Assembly: GCA_037367355.1 (NCBI GenBank) | Contig: CM074695.1 | Coordinates: forward strand, 1,674,001 to 1,738,000 | Direction of reading: 5' to 3' | From: Neoscytalidium dimidiatum | Lineage: Eukaryota > Ascomycota > Dothideomycetes > Botryosphaeriales > Botryosphaeriaceae | Length of the DNA: 64,000 nt | Shown: in pieces, positions 53,374 through 64,000 of the stretch | Position numbering within the stretch: the stretch's first letter is position 1 | Layout of the letters: every line of letters starts with the position of its first letter | Notes under the pieces: model-generated | Seen by the model: the letters and a program-made list of their open reading frames with translations, nothing else | Told to the model about the DNA's origin: nothing | Databases searched by the model: none | Position numbers and translations under genes: made by a program

Positions 53374-54773
53374 TGGAGTCGGGTGACCAGATCAGTATAG
53401 GAGGACCGTCGTGTCGGGTCGAATTTTTGGAGATGACATGTTGTTGTTTTGTTTTGCTGGGCAAGCAACGGTAGGTTGAGTCGAGGCGCTAATGCGTCGG
53501 TGACTTTTAGCGAACGTCACCCTCGCCTTCCCGCACTCGTTGACATGCACAAAGTTCTAAAAGCAGCAGCCTCGCGCCCGGCTCGACGGCCCTTCGCTAC
53601 AAATACGCTCACGCTTCCCGTCTCGCCGCCCGGCTCACGACGACCCTGCTCATATCCTGCAGTCGATCAAACCCGCGGCCTCGCATCCGTATTGCCGCCG
53701 CCACAGCCCCGTGAGGTCTGCCCTCAAAAAGCAATGGAATGGAGCACCGAGTAGCAGCGGTGACAGCCGATGCCAACTGCTTTCTTCAAGTCGAATGCGC
53801 GATATCGCGCTGGTGTGAAGAGGTCAGCGCTGGCAAGATCCCGATCAGCGTGCATCTAGTCAATATTGGCCGCGTCTACCGCGCAGCACGCAGTCGCTCG
53901 TACAACTCGATAGGCGTTTAGAATTCTTGTGCGCCTGCAACCTCCGCTCAGGAACCCGATCATGGCGCCCGAGCGGGCCGCTGCCAGAAATCGCGAGGGC
54001 TCACGCTGCGGCTCCATCCGACGGCGCTCACAACCGACCGTTCGCCCGAACACGTCCGAGATGAAGACGGCCATGGATCTGACAGCGAAGCCGCCATGTC
54101 GCGGCGTGCTCTCAGGTGCTGTGGGTCCCAGCCTCATGCACGTCTGCTGCAGCTTGGAAGCCCTTTTCCCTGTTCTTTTTCCGGCTTTCCACAGCCTTGG
54201 TTACACTGCCCCCAATTGCAGCGCACGAGGGGACATGGCCGCTGCACCCGCGACGTGACTCCACGGTAAGGAGTTACACCTTGGACCGGGGACCATGCAT
54301 GTTCTCGCCCTCAACACATCACCGGAAGCCGCTGATCTGAATCTGAGTTCTCATCTCTCAAATCAGCCACAATCTGTTCCCTTTAGTTCTGCTTTCCCAA
54401 CCGTTTGGTTTACCCTTGCTCTTGATCAATCCCATGCGTGTTCCAAGACTAGGATCATATGTCTTGTAAATATATGTCGGACTGTCGAACCCACACACCT
54501 GTTGCGGTCTACTGCCTCTACGCCCACCCGTCAGCTCCCTACCCATTGGATGCACATTTGGAATACCTCCATCCATCCTACTCGTATGATTGCTGTTAAT
54601 GAGCGTTCTGTCACACACACTGCACTGTACACTGCCACAACGCAAAGCCTCGGCTGCTGCCAACACTCTCCATGTGTTATCTATTATAGTCGAGGAAGCG
54701 TCTTGTGGAACGCTTCTGCGCGAGGAGAATACAGCAACATTGAGGAATCTCATTTCTCGACCCCATCGCATAG
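53374..54773. promoter_or_regulatory. divergent region
   Basis: Between leftward APC10 and rightward rhodopsin-like gene. A plus-strand frame starting MHKVLKAAASRPARRPFATN at 53545 has a mitochondrial-presequence look but ends after 69 codons with no convincing continuation. Otherwise empty. Confidence 0.4.
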
Positions 54774-56925
54774 ATGGCATACCACCCGTTCTCGGAAAGC
54801 GAATCCAAAGCTCCCGCAGAGCTTGCTGTCTGCATCGTCTTTCTCATTCTTACATATCTCTCTGTCGGCGCACGATGCTACGTCCGGATCTACATTATAA
54901 AGAGCTTCGGGTGGGATGATGCACTCATGGTCGTCGCTTTAGTAAGGAAGAAACGCTTCATGAAGAAATCGGCTGGCTATTAACAGTGCTAGGTATTCTT
55001 CAATGTATGGGCAATTTCTATCATAATCATTGCATACGAATATGGAGGCGGCACACGAGTCGATGTTATTGGCACTGCAATGGACGTACGTGCACCTCAC
55101 TGTCAACGAGATCGCCGCATTCTGTCTGACCTCCTTCTAGTGGATCATCGTCTCAGAGACTTTCTACGTCATAACTGCTATGATGGTGAAGCTGTCACTG
55201 GGCATTTTCTTCCTGCGCATAGTCATCAAACCATGGCAGAGAGTCATGGTCTACATCGTCATGATTCTCATTGCGCTTACAAGCATATTTTTTTTCTTCT
55301 TCCTCATATTTCTCTGCGGCAACCCTAAAGACTACCTCGTTAGATATGTTTTCGACCAATGCGCCCCCAGAAATGTCCAAGTCGCGCTCGCATACCTCTC
55401 AGCAGCCTTGGGTGCGGCCGCGGACTGGATCTACGCCCTCATTCCTATACAAATCGTTATGCAGGCCAACATGGATCTCCGGTCGAAGTTCTCCGTACTT
55501 TTCATTCTCTCATTGGGCACAGCGTGAGTCACCCGCCTTCCCACATGCAACTCACGAACCGGATGGCGTTGCCTCCGTCCATGATTTATAATCTGTTGCT
55601 GAACACCATCAGAGGCTGTGTCTGCTCCACTGTCCGCCTCAAGTACATTGAGGGCCTCGTCAGCCCCACCGACTTTTTCTGTAGGTTCGCCCACACGCAC
55701 TTATCCCCGCACCCTCCCTCCCCGACATCCGCCTTGGCTCACGTATGATGATAAAACAGGGAACGCCGCAACGATAGCCATCTGGTCGGGCATCGAGTGC
55801 GGCGCCGGCATCACCGCCGGCTCCCTCGCAACCCTCCGCCCGCTGTTCAAGCGTTGGTTTGCGACCGTCCGCAGCCTAGCCTCAGGCTCGCTCAACTCGT
55901 CCGGCCGTCGCAACCGCAAGAACAAAGAGCATCCAAACGCCAGCGACAGCAGCGCGGGCGCCGCTGGGAGACACGCGGCAGCAGGGAACGGGCCGTTGTC
56001 CAACGCGCGCTCCTTCACGCCCAAGAGCCTGCCGAGCAAGTCGTCGAGCGGGAAAGCCAGCAGCGGCGCCGGTGCTGAACGGCCGTTGACGGCTTGGCCC
56101 TCGCCGTCCGGCTGCTGGGAGAAACTCGACAACGACGACGGCGGCGGTGGCGGCGGCGTCAGCGTCGAAGAGCGCGAGTGCCCTGCCGATAACGCCTCGT
56201 CCCTCGAGCTCGCGGAAGAACCGCCCTCGTCGTCCCTCGACCTGATCATCCGCAGCGACAACATGCGGCAGAACGGCGCCACTGCTGCATCCGGCGAGGA
56301 CATGGAGATGTATGACATATCCCGCGAAACGTCGCTCATCATCATCGGCCACAACGACGACGACGACGACGATCACCACCACCACCATCACCATCATCGA
56401 GAAGACTGCATTTCCTCCCACGAGCACGTTCCTCGACCCCCGCCATCACTGCTACCGGCATCGGCGTCCCGCACGGCGGTAATCGCGGACTCCCGCCCGC
56501 TTTCCATCATCGCCGAGCGTGACAGCGGGAGCGGGAGCGGGAGCGGTGGTCGCTGGGAGTGGCCGGCTGCGCTCGACGATGGCGACGAAGACGACGACGG
56601 GCCTGGAGCCGACGCGTCGCCGTCAACCACCACCGGGCGCTGGGAGTGGCCGGTGTCATCCGCCGTCGCGGACGGAGGCAGCAGGCTACGGATGGAAGAT
56701 GAGCGGCGGAGACGGCGGCAGCGGCGGTGGCGGACATCGGCGCTGCCGCCGACTCAAGGCAGAGAGGGAGAAGAGGAGGTAGGATACGGCGGGGATGCAC
56801 TGGTGGGGCTGCAGCGGCGGCAATACGGCAGCGGCGCCGTGGATGTAGAGGTAGGGAGACCTTTCACGGTCGATGCGGAGGGTAGGATGTTGGATGTGGT
56901 GGAGCCGGGGGACTTGCGGAGATGA
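54774..56925 (+). CDS. fungal rhodopsin-domain integral membrane protein (PTH11-like fold)
   Basis: Plasma-membrane type protein with about seven helices, of the fungal rhodopsin/SAT20-like domain found in PTH11-related receptors. Exons 54774-54941, 54993-55085, 55141-55523, 55613-55680 and 55760-56925; 625 residues. Typical family blocks: ARCYVRIYIIKSFGWDDALM, AYEYGGGTRVD, WIIVSETFYVITAMMVKLSL, LRIVIKPWQRVMVY, FDQCAPRNVQVALAYLSAA, GCVCSTVRLKYIEGL and WNAATIAIWSGIECGAGITA (joined over introns). Residues from about 280 form a long cytosolic Ser/Asp-rich tail with D6H9-type runs near 56357-56400, SGSGSG repeats and two GRWEWP motifs. Ligand and coupling unknown. Confidence 0.88.
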
Positions 56926-58205
56926 AGGCTGCTTGTCTGTGCGTAGGTGACAGAGTGGAGGGGCGCAGTTGCCGAGTGAATGTTGCCAATTTCTGTGGTA
57001 GTTCAGCACCGCAGTTGATGGACTCAGCCTCATACATATGCGTACGAATAAGCGCGGTGAAAGCAAGACAAGGCACGACTACGGCGCAGGCACAGGCAGA
57101 GAGGATGGATAAATTGTTACGCAATATCAACACAGATACTACAAAGACTTCACATCACTCAAGTTTTAGATAATCGCTGGGTCTGCTCTCCTATGGGCTC
57201 AGAGAGCTGTGTAGGAGAGCAGAGCCCATATGGGCCTCCGCGCCGAAGCAGAAACAGAGACCCAACCCGCCCAGGACAGTTGAGGTGCGTCCTTGGCACC
57301 CGCTTCCCGACCTTCATGCGCTCGACCAGTAGGCCAGGCCGAACAGAAGGCGGTCCCTGCGATGTGGCAGAGTGAAGCGATTGTTGTTGTACCCCAGGAA
57401 AAGAAGATCTGGATGCCCGCCCTCCCCTGCCGTTCGAGGGCGCAGTCCCCTGTATTTGCGCTTAGCTCTGCTTGTAGCACAGTTAATGCTTTGCTAAGGT
57501 TGCTATGGAGAGGAAAGGGAGTCGGTTGGTGGAGGAGTATGGAGGTATATATAGGTAGAAAATAGAGGCCCGGCGGTCTGTGCTCTCGAGCATGTGAGCT
57601 AGGCCTGTTTGTGAAAGGCACGCTAGTAGTTCTGACTGGGTGAATGAGGCCTGTTTTGACCGGGATTTGTTTCACTTCCAGATGCTGGAAAGGCTTAGTG
57701 AAGTGGTTTCCTTCATTCAGCTGAGCAGCTGTGACGTCATTCGTTCAATGTAGGGATATTTTTGTCCTGGTGCTGTATGCAATGGTATGGTTCTACCGAG
57801 TGCTCCTTCTTAGAGAAGGCAGGTGCAGTAAAATTGGTTCTGAATGCACCCGAGCCTTCTCAACAGTATTCGATGGGCCAAGGGCTTTTCGATGTTCGGA
57901 AAGATCTCTAGCTTGATCACATGGAGGCACTAAGTGTCGAACTGTAGTCTTAGTTGGAAGATATGAAGCGCATATGCCAATCACGTCACGCACTCCCGTT
58001 GTTCTTGATTCTGCTCATTGGTCATTGCTCGTTCAAGCTATCATCAGGCCTTTCCCTCAAGGCCTATGCCCCGCTTCACCTCCACTGAAGGCTTCATTCC
58101 AGTTCCATAAGCCAGCACTGTAAAGTACAGCCTCAAGTAACTCGGTTACCTTTGCCGTTATTCCTTCATGTCTAACCATCATCGGACGCCCGATTTCCTC
58201 CCACC
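56926..58205. other. convergent 3' region
   Basis: Lies between the ends of the rhodopsin-like gene and choline kinase. It contains the interleaved inverted repeats at 57182-57230. Open frames here lack protein-like features. Confidence 0.45.
57182..57230. repeat. interleaved inverted repeats (pseudoknot-like order)
   Basis: Arm A tctgctctccta (57182-57193) pairs perfectly with taggagagcaga (57212-57223). Arm B tatgggctc (57192-57200) pairs with gagcccata (57222-57230). The order A-B-A'-B' means the two stems cross rather than nest. It lies about 260 bp past the stop of the rhodopsin-like gene, so it may be in the 3' UTR or just beyond. Confidence 0.6.
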
Positions 58206-61200
58206 TCAATACTCCACAATCTTGAGCTTCTTCCTCAATTCTTCGGGCAGTTCTTCCTCCTTCACGATCCCCAATCTCACCGCATCACCCCAGAAGAACA
58301 TCGCACGATCGTTCGCGTACGCCAAATAATCAAATTCCTCCTCACCTTCGCCCTCCGCCGCGCCGGTCGAGCTCGCCGTATCGCCCTCATCCACCGCTTC
58401 CTCCGGCCCTTTATCAGCCACACCTTCCGCCATAGCCTTCGCCTCTGGCGAAAGCGGATCAGTGGCCTGGCCGGTCTGCGGGTTCATGTAGCTCTGCTCC
58501 TCCTCCGGTTGCTCATCGATGGCGCCGTTGGCAGCGAGCGGCACCTTTTTGCTGTCGCTGTCGAAATCGGGCAGCCCAGGGACCTTAGCTTGCACAATGC
58601 CCCACGCTACCCACTGCGCGGAGTTGCCAAGACGCCAAAGACGCGTCTCGTCCATCAGTCGTTGTACTTCTTTTTCGACTTCTGCCTCTTCGCGTTCTTC
58701 CTGCTCGCGGATCTGTTGGGGCGGAGCGCGTGAGTCGAGCATAAAGGTGGAAATAGAGGAGCTGTGTGTTAGAGTAGTAGGGCGCCCGCTGTTGGGGGTC
58801 GTCGACGGATTATTGTTGTGATGAGGTTGGAAAGGGCGATGAACGACATATGATCTGATGAAGCGCTGTTGTTCTGCTGGAGTAGGATATGCGGCCGTGT
58901 TTACGGCATGAGGAGCCCGTTCGTCATGGTAGTTGTAACACCACTCGGTCTGAAGAATGTGAGGAACTGAGCAGACGGATTTGGAAGCTATTTTCTTACG
59001 AAATGGTTGGCAAACTCTAAGCCAGGAGTGTTGGCGTTCGCATACTCGAAGTCAATGACCACTAGCTGCTTGTGCTCGTTGGCAGGAAGCAGCAGGGGGG
59101 AGTCTCCAGGCGGCACAAGACGAAGGATGTTGCCGTATTGCGTCTATGTAGATAAGGTTAGCGAAAAGCCATTATGCAATGAAATGAATGAGAACTAACA
59201 TCATTGTGAGCAAATACCAGCCGTTCGTTGAGATGCTTTGAACCACCATATTGCTCAACCAACCATTTCCGGTACTTGTCCACCGTCTGCCTGAACAAAT
59301 CCCATGGTACGCCGCACACCAAACCCCTTTCCCTTAATGATCCGAGATGTGTGAGTGTGTCAGGGTTGTCCTGCGAGGCCAGAACCTTTTCGTCGAGCCA
59401 CCTCGTTATGTAGCCACAGCGATCAACCCACTTATCCCAATTGCGCCAGATGAACGGACCATCCTCCCGCTCTTGGGGAAGAAGATCAATGCCTTCATGT
59501 AACTCGCGCATGCGTTTCGCGATCTGAATTGATGTTTCCGGATTGCGCAGATCCCTGGGGGTGAGAGTCTGAGCATGAAAGAATTCTTCGAAGCGGCCAT
59601 TGGAGAAAGTCCCAAGAAGACGAGGTCCGATCTTCTTGCGGGCTAGGCGGCGTAGAATCTGGAGCTCAGACTCACGATCAATCAGGTGCTCAACCTGAGG
59701 TCCATAGACGCGGAGAAGAAGTTTTCTAAATATAGTGTCAGCATATGCTCCTGTTACAAAGAGGTATGAGGCTTACGGTGGAGGGTTGCGCGGCCGAACG
59801 ATCCCATCTCCTTCCTTGGGAGGGAGATCCTTAGGAGGAGAGACAACGTAGACAGCATTAGTGAGAGCACCACTCAGCCTCTCAACCTCAATGTCACAGC
59901 TCCGGTCCATAGGAACCCTTCGCCAGCCCTTCAGGCGTAGAGTGTGGGATAAGCGTACGATCTCGTACTTGAATGTTGCCCATGCTTGTTTTTCTTTGGC
60001 CTTCCTGGTTCCGGGAGTGAGCTGATCGTCGATATCATCATCATCCACCCCACCACCGGAATAGGCGAGCGTGCGAGAGTTGTCAAGTACAACATCACAG
60101 CTCGGCACGAGGACATCGCCATCCTGGTACTCCGTATCAGACGAGCCAGCGGTCGACTGACGTCTCAATTTACGGCTAATGCGGTGGTGCATCTTGCGGC
60201 TTTCATGGCTGACAGTGGACAGGCTCCTCTCGATGATTTGCTCGAGCGCGTCTAAAGCAACCGAGCCATCAGACGCATCAGAGGGTCGCCTTCCCTCGAC
60301 TTCGGCCGGCCCGTCCGCTTTTGCGTCGGATGACTCGGTCGAGACTCTGGTCTGCACGCTGGACCCCGAAGATGCTGGCGGCGGAGGCGCTCGTTTCGCT
60401 GCCTTGCGAGCAGCTCTCCTTGCCTTCTCTTGCTTGAGCCATGCACTGACCTGCGCTACAATGTCGTGGGCAGTGTGACTGTGAAGACGGTGTGAGGAGT
60501 GAGCACTGTCTTCGGCCAGAATATTTGAGAGCGCACTCTCGGCTAAGCTTTGGTTGGATGAGGCATTGCGCTCCGACGAAGGCCGTCCGGACAGACGCTT
60601 GCCGATCTTGATGCGGTGCTGCTGTTTCGAGGGAGTGCGCTCAAGTTGAAAAACATCGTCGTCATCCACATCTTTCGACTGACCCTCAATGATGGGTGAA
60701 ATGGTCTCGGGATCGGCAATGGTTACAACTACGGGAGAGTTAATACCGGCTATCTTGTCTCGTATCTTGAGGAAGAAGGCCATTCTGGTGATGAGGGCAG
60801 AATGCTTATCATGCAACAGGGGGTTGGCAAAGAAATGGAAGAGCAGAGCTTGGCAGCAGGCAGAAGCGCAGCGGCTTGAGGACAATTGTTCAGTTGAAAT
60901 GGCAAGGAGCTGAATATCCACGCGTCGTGTCTTGTGCTCGTGAGGCGCGCCCCGGGAGATAAAAAGATAAGCGCTCCTTCCCCAATGGTGTCGCGTGGCC
61001 GCTCAGGCTCCAGCTTGATTCCATTGCGTGACCCGCTGCTCAGGAGCATGCCCTCAAGAAGACGCTGGAAAGAATGCCGTGGCTCTTGCTTCCGGTGGCA
61101 ATTGCTTCAAGCAGATGCTCGTACCACAGCGCCCGGTCTTCGGCTAAGAACTGCTGTGGGAGAAGAAAAAGCACACCACGCACAGCCACAGCTCAATGCT

Positions 61201-61403
61201 CCACAAAGAGTGAAAAGCACCAAATGGAATACACGAGTAGCGCAATGGACAGAGATGAACAGAAACGAAAAGAGCTGGCAAAACTCACCCTTCGAAGCTG
61301 GACTCCGTGGAGCGGTGCTGGGACTGATGCCTCCATTGCCAGCGTTGACGGCTGGAGGCTTCAGCTCGTTATCATTGGCTTGCTCTGCGGGCTCGGAAGA
61401 CAT
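58206..61403 (-). CDS. CKI1: choline kinase with long N-terminal extension
   Basis: First step of the CDP-choline (Kennedy) pathway: ATP-dependent phosphorylation of choline. Exons 61403-61289, 60749-59777, 59725-59200, 59143-59000 and 58949-58206 give 833 residues. The first 300 residues are a disordered regulatory extension (MSSEPAEQANDNELKPPA, then GINSPVVVTIADPETISPII). The kinase domain runs from about VYVVSPPKDLP through KLLLRVYGPQVEHLIDRESE. It holds Brenner's motif FAHNDTQYGNIL (across intron 3) and the choline-kinase motif VVIDFEYANANTPGLEFANHF-TEWCYNYH. The first intron is 539 nt; an in-frame ATG at 60783 (MAFFLKIRDK) could start a shorter form without it. An acidic insert precedes the C-terminal YANDRAMFFWGDAVRLGIV. 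Confidence 0.9.
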
Positions 61404-63237
61404 GGCCTTTGGCTTTTAGCACGGTAGATCGGGCAACGAACGCGGCAACGGTTGTGCTTGTTGCGGGCGGTGATCCTGGCTCGAACAGGCCGGCAGCGCG
61501 CGGGATGCGACAAGGGCTGCAGAGACGGGAAGCCGTCGGGAGAAGGCGAGCAGACGGGCGGGCTGGGAAAAAAAAAAAAAGCGTTGGCGCGGCAGTTTCT
61601 GCTGGACAGCGGGATAGCGCGCCTGGGCTGCGCTATAGGTGTCTGGCTGGCCGCACGTGAAGGGCAGGCGGTGTGAAGCGCGCGCAGCCCTTGGCGAGTC
61701 GTACGAGGAGACTTCCGGAGAGCTGCAGGGCAGTAATAAAGCCAGATTGGGCTTCCAGATAAAGGGGAGCAGCCCGGCCTGCGATAAAGAAAGCTGGTGT
61801 TGGCCGGCGGTGCTGTGGCTCTGCTCAACCAGCAGGCGTTATCTTTAGCGCTACACACAGCGTGCCCGCCCAGCGCGCGCAGCCCAGCGACCCAAGCACC
61901 CACGCTGCTGCTGCCCGGCCTGCAGGGACCCCCCATCCGCTCTAGCGTATGCATGCATTATGACATACGCCGCAGCCAACCCGACACCGGAATCTTGGTT
62001 TCGCGAGGCGATCACCCGGTTCCCCAATCCGGAAGTCATCGCAGTCCTGGCCATTCAAGAGCTCACGCACGCGCACACAGCCCATAGGATGAACGACGGA
62101 GGCGACAGCGACGTTACCCCTTCCCCTCTCTGTGACTCCCCTCCCCGCAGCAGCAGCAGCGCGCGTACCCACATGCCCCCCGGCAGAATGTCGTGGAAAC
62201 ATGGCCTCATCTCATCTCGGCACGCCTCGCGAGCTCCCCTTCCCCACGGCCGCGACCCACCGCGAGCAATCTGGCTACACCAAACACAGCTACCGCCCGG
62301 CGCATGTGCCGCAAAAGGGGTCCTGTCGTCCTCCCTCGCACAGGCGGCGAACCTGAGAATCCAGACCACGTGTTGGATCCCGACCAAGGACACGTTCTGT
62401 CCGTTCCTGGCTTGGGTGCGTTGCGTGACCTGCAGAGCGGCAAAAGAAACAAGAGACGCCGGCAGCCTGCTTCAGCTGCGCGTCAGGCCACGTTTCGCCC
62501 ACGAGGACAAGGAAGAGTCGAAGAATAAGCGCAGCTGGCCACTAATTGGTGTGCGGATCCTTCCATTCTAAGCGCTTGCCCTGGATCCTTGCAATGGCAT
62601 GCAAGTCATACGACTGGGCCCGGCACTCTTGTCCATCAACCCGCTGATATCACTTTTTCCTCAGAGTAATTCCTGAACCCTGATTTCAGCACAAGCTTGG
62701 CTTGAATACAGCCCTGCAGTCTGAAGCGGGCGGCAACGTCCATCCGAGAACAGATGTGCTTCTGACGGACGGTATAAGTTAATCACATTGCTTGATGCCT
62801 AGGTCCTGCGCGAGAACGATTATGCATGCCGAGAATGGCGTACACCCTCTAGTTGGCAGAAACTTGTGGACCTGGACTGCACACATACCATGTTGCAGGA
62901 CCAAAAGACATGAACAGCCAAGCATTCCTGGCGTTATTCATCCTGATGTTTGCAAGCCTTCTTTACGTCCTACTTTTTCTTTACTCTTTTCCGGTGTAAA
63001 GTGGATGCACCTGATTACTCAAAGATCAGTAGCAAGAGCGTTCACAGGAAACAGTTCGATTTACCTCAGAACAAGTCATTTGCTCAAGAACACATCGTTA
63101 TATGTGATTTTTCAAATCTCCTGGGTATCATCTGAGGTCATAAAGCTTCCCGCGAGAACGCCCAAACGCCCTACTCCATCTCTGACTCCGCTTTCCATCC
63201 TCGTATCATGATTCAAGGTTTCGACATCGACGCAATC
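61404..63237. promoter_or_regulatory. gene-free spacer upstream of choline kinase
   Basis: The widest empty stretch. It includes an A13 run near 61567-61580 and a GC-rich zone at 61850-62550 with a 203-codon plus frame lacking motifs. No exon, RNA gene or repeat could be supported. Confidence 0.45.
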
Positions 63238-63984
63238 CTACCCCTCCATCCTGTCTCCCTCGGCACCCTCACCCCTCTTCTCCCCCACCATCCCCGCCAC
63301 AGCCTCCATCCCCCTCACCTCCTCCGGCAAAATCCTCCTCCCCAGCTCTTCCGACCCACCCTCCCCGCTCCTGACATCCACACCTCTCCTTTCCAACAGC
63401 CTCTTCGTCTGGCTCTCTACATACTCCCTCCTCTTCTGCGCAAACTCCGACCCGGGGCCCATGCCGCCCGGCGTTCCCAACGCCGCGATCTTCGGCCGCA
63501 AGTTCTTCAGCAGCTCCCTCAGCGCGGGCAGCTGCTGCAGCGCAAACGCCGTGTTCGTCTTCAGCGGTTGAGCTTTACTCGCCGCAGCTGCCCCCGACGG
63601 CGCCGCGGCGCCCGTCCCTCCGCTCGGGAGCGCGACGCCCAGCTGCTCCGCCGCCGGGGCGGACGCCAGGAACGCGAAGGAGGGGGCCACGACATCTTGC
63701 GCAGCAGCAGTGGCTGATGCGCCACCGCCCACGGAGCCGGCGCTATGGCGCGTTGCGCGGGGCGAGGACGCGGGCTCGGTCTTGGTTGTTCCTGCTGCTG
63801 TTGCTGCGGTGCCAGAGAGCAGGCCACGCAGCTGCGCGATCAGAGCTTCGTTGCGAGCCTTCTCGGCGAGGAGCGCGGTGTGGAGCTTGTTTGTCTCGTG
63901 GACCTTGCGGCGCAAGGCCTGGACGGATTCGGGGGTGGGTTGCGGGGAGGCTGAGCTGGAGGAGGCGTCTGGGAGTTGGAGGTC
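63238..63984 (-). CDS. MTW1: Mtw1/Mis12-type kinetochore protein, 3' exon only
   Basis: Component of the Mis12/MIND complex linking the inner kinetochore to microtubule binders. Only the last exon (248 residues) is in the window; an acceptor (attgtag) at about 63985 shows the gene continues past the right edge. It begins DLQLPDASSSSASPQ and a coiled-coil segment VQALRRKVHETNKLHTALLA then EKARNEALIAQLRGLLS. Family-like blocks are SFAFLASAPAAEQLGVALP, NTAFALQQLPALRELLKNLR and KRREYVESQTKRLLERRGV. The C-terminus holds GRRILPEEVRGMEAVAGMV. Identity rests on the pattern of these blocks in Pezizomycotina Mtw1. Confidence 0.72.
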   Translation of the reverse strand, partial: DLQLPDASSSSASPQPTPESVQALRRKVHETNKLHTALLAEKARNEALIAQLRGLLSGTAATAAGTTKTEPASSPRATRHSAGSVGGGASATAAAQDVVAPSFAFLASAPAAEQLGVALPSGGTGAAAPSGAAAASKAQPLKTNTAFALQQLPALRELLKNLRPKIAALGTPGGMGPGSEFAQKRREYVESQTKRLLERRGVDVRSGEGGSEELGRRILPEEVRGMEAVAGMVGEKRGEGAEGDRMEG

Positions 63985-64000
63985 CTACAATTGGGAGGAG

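Noticed and set aside
53545..53754. Short frame starting MHKVLKAAASRPARRPFATN, resembling a mitochondrial presequence
   Set aside because: It ends after about 69 codons, no donor-acceptor pair yields a credible mature protein, and the GC-rich region gives similar open frames by chance.
57199..57675. 158-codon minus-strand frame
   Set aside because: Composition is not protein-like and it overlaps the inverted repeats; no splice signals extend it.
61960..62571. 203-codon plus-strand frame
   Set aside because: Arg/Ser/Pro-rich composition typical of chance frames in GC-rich spacer; frames on the other strand are just as long.

Overview
This window is nuclear DNA from a filamentous ascomycete (Pezizomycotina). 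The genes are split by short GT-AG introns, mostly 45-75 nt. Their products are fungal: a fungal-rhodopsin membrane protein, an AIM3-like actin-patch protein, an Spd1-type ribonucleotide reductase inhibitor, Leu2 and Mtw1. Gene density is about one per 2.8 kb on both strands, without operons. Dothideomycetes is a guess; the class cannot be fixed from sequence alone. I rebuilt 23 protein genes by joining exons; for each complete gene the exon sum is a multiple of three and the joins restore family motifs. No tRNA, rRNA, CRISPR array or intact transposon was found.

Left third (1-23 kb): a gene-free start with relics of a dispersed repeat; an RBM39/Rsd1-type splicing factor; the Scs7 fatty acid 2-hydroxylase; an unknown low-complexity protein; a divergent pair of secreted proteins (a candidate deaminase-fold protein and an SGNH esterase with a cysteine-rich C-terminal region); a dienelactone-hydrolase-like protein without its catalytic residues fused to a SnoaL-like domain; a roughly 55-bp minisatellite; a NIPA-type magnesium transporter; and a 945-residue acidic protein with repeated IDYDD motifs.

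Middle third (23-45 kb): housekeeping genes for delta-COP, APC/C subunit 4, Swc5, a 120-residue small repeat protein, an orphan helical protein, the mitochondrial phosphate carrier, an intracellular GH13 alpha-amylase with a 12-nt microexon, a ribonucleotide reductase inhibitor with a PIP-box-like motif, and a zinc-ribbon protein of unknown function.

Right third (45-64 kb): Leu2 behind a perfect CCGG-N2-CCGG Leu3-type site, an ELO-family elongase, AIM3, APC/C subunit 10, a rhodopsin-fold membrane protein with a long repetitive tail, choline kinase, and the 3' part of the kinetochore gene MTW1, which runs off the right edge.

The genes do not form one pathway. Loose themes are membrane lipids (Scs7, ELO, choline kinase), cell cycle (Apc4, Apc10, Mtw1, RNR inhibitor) and secreted proteins. 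The best candidates for something undescribed are the secreted deaminase-like protein, the small GAIG-repeat protein, the catalytically emptied hydrolase-SnoaL fusion and the dispersed minisatellite.
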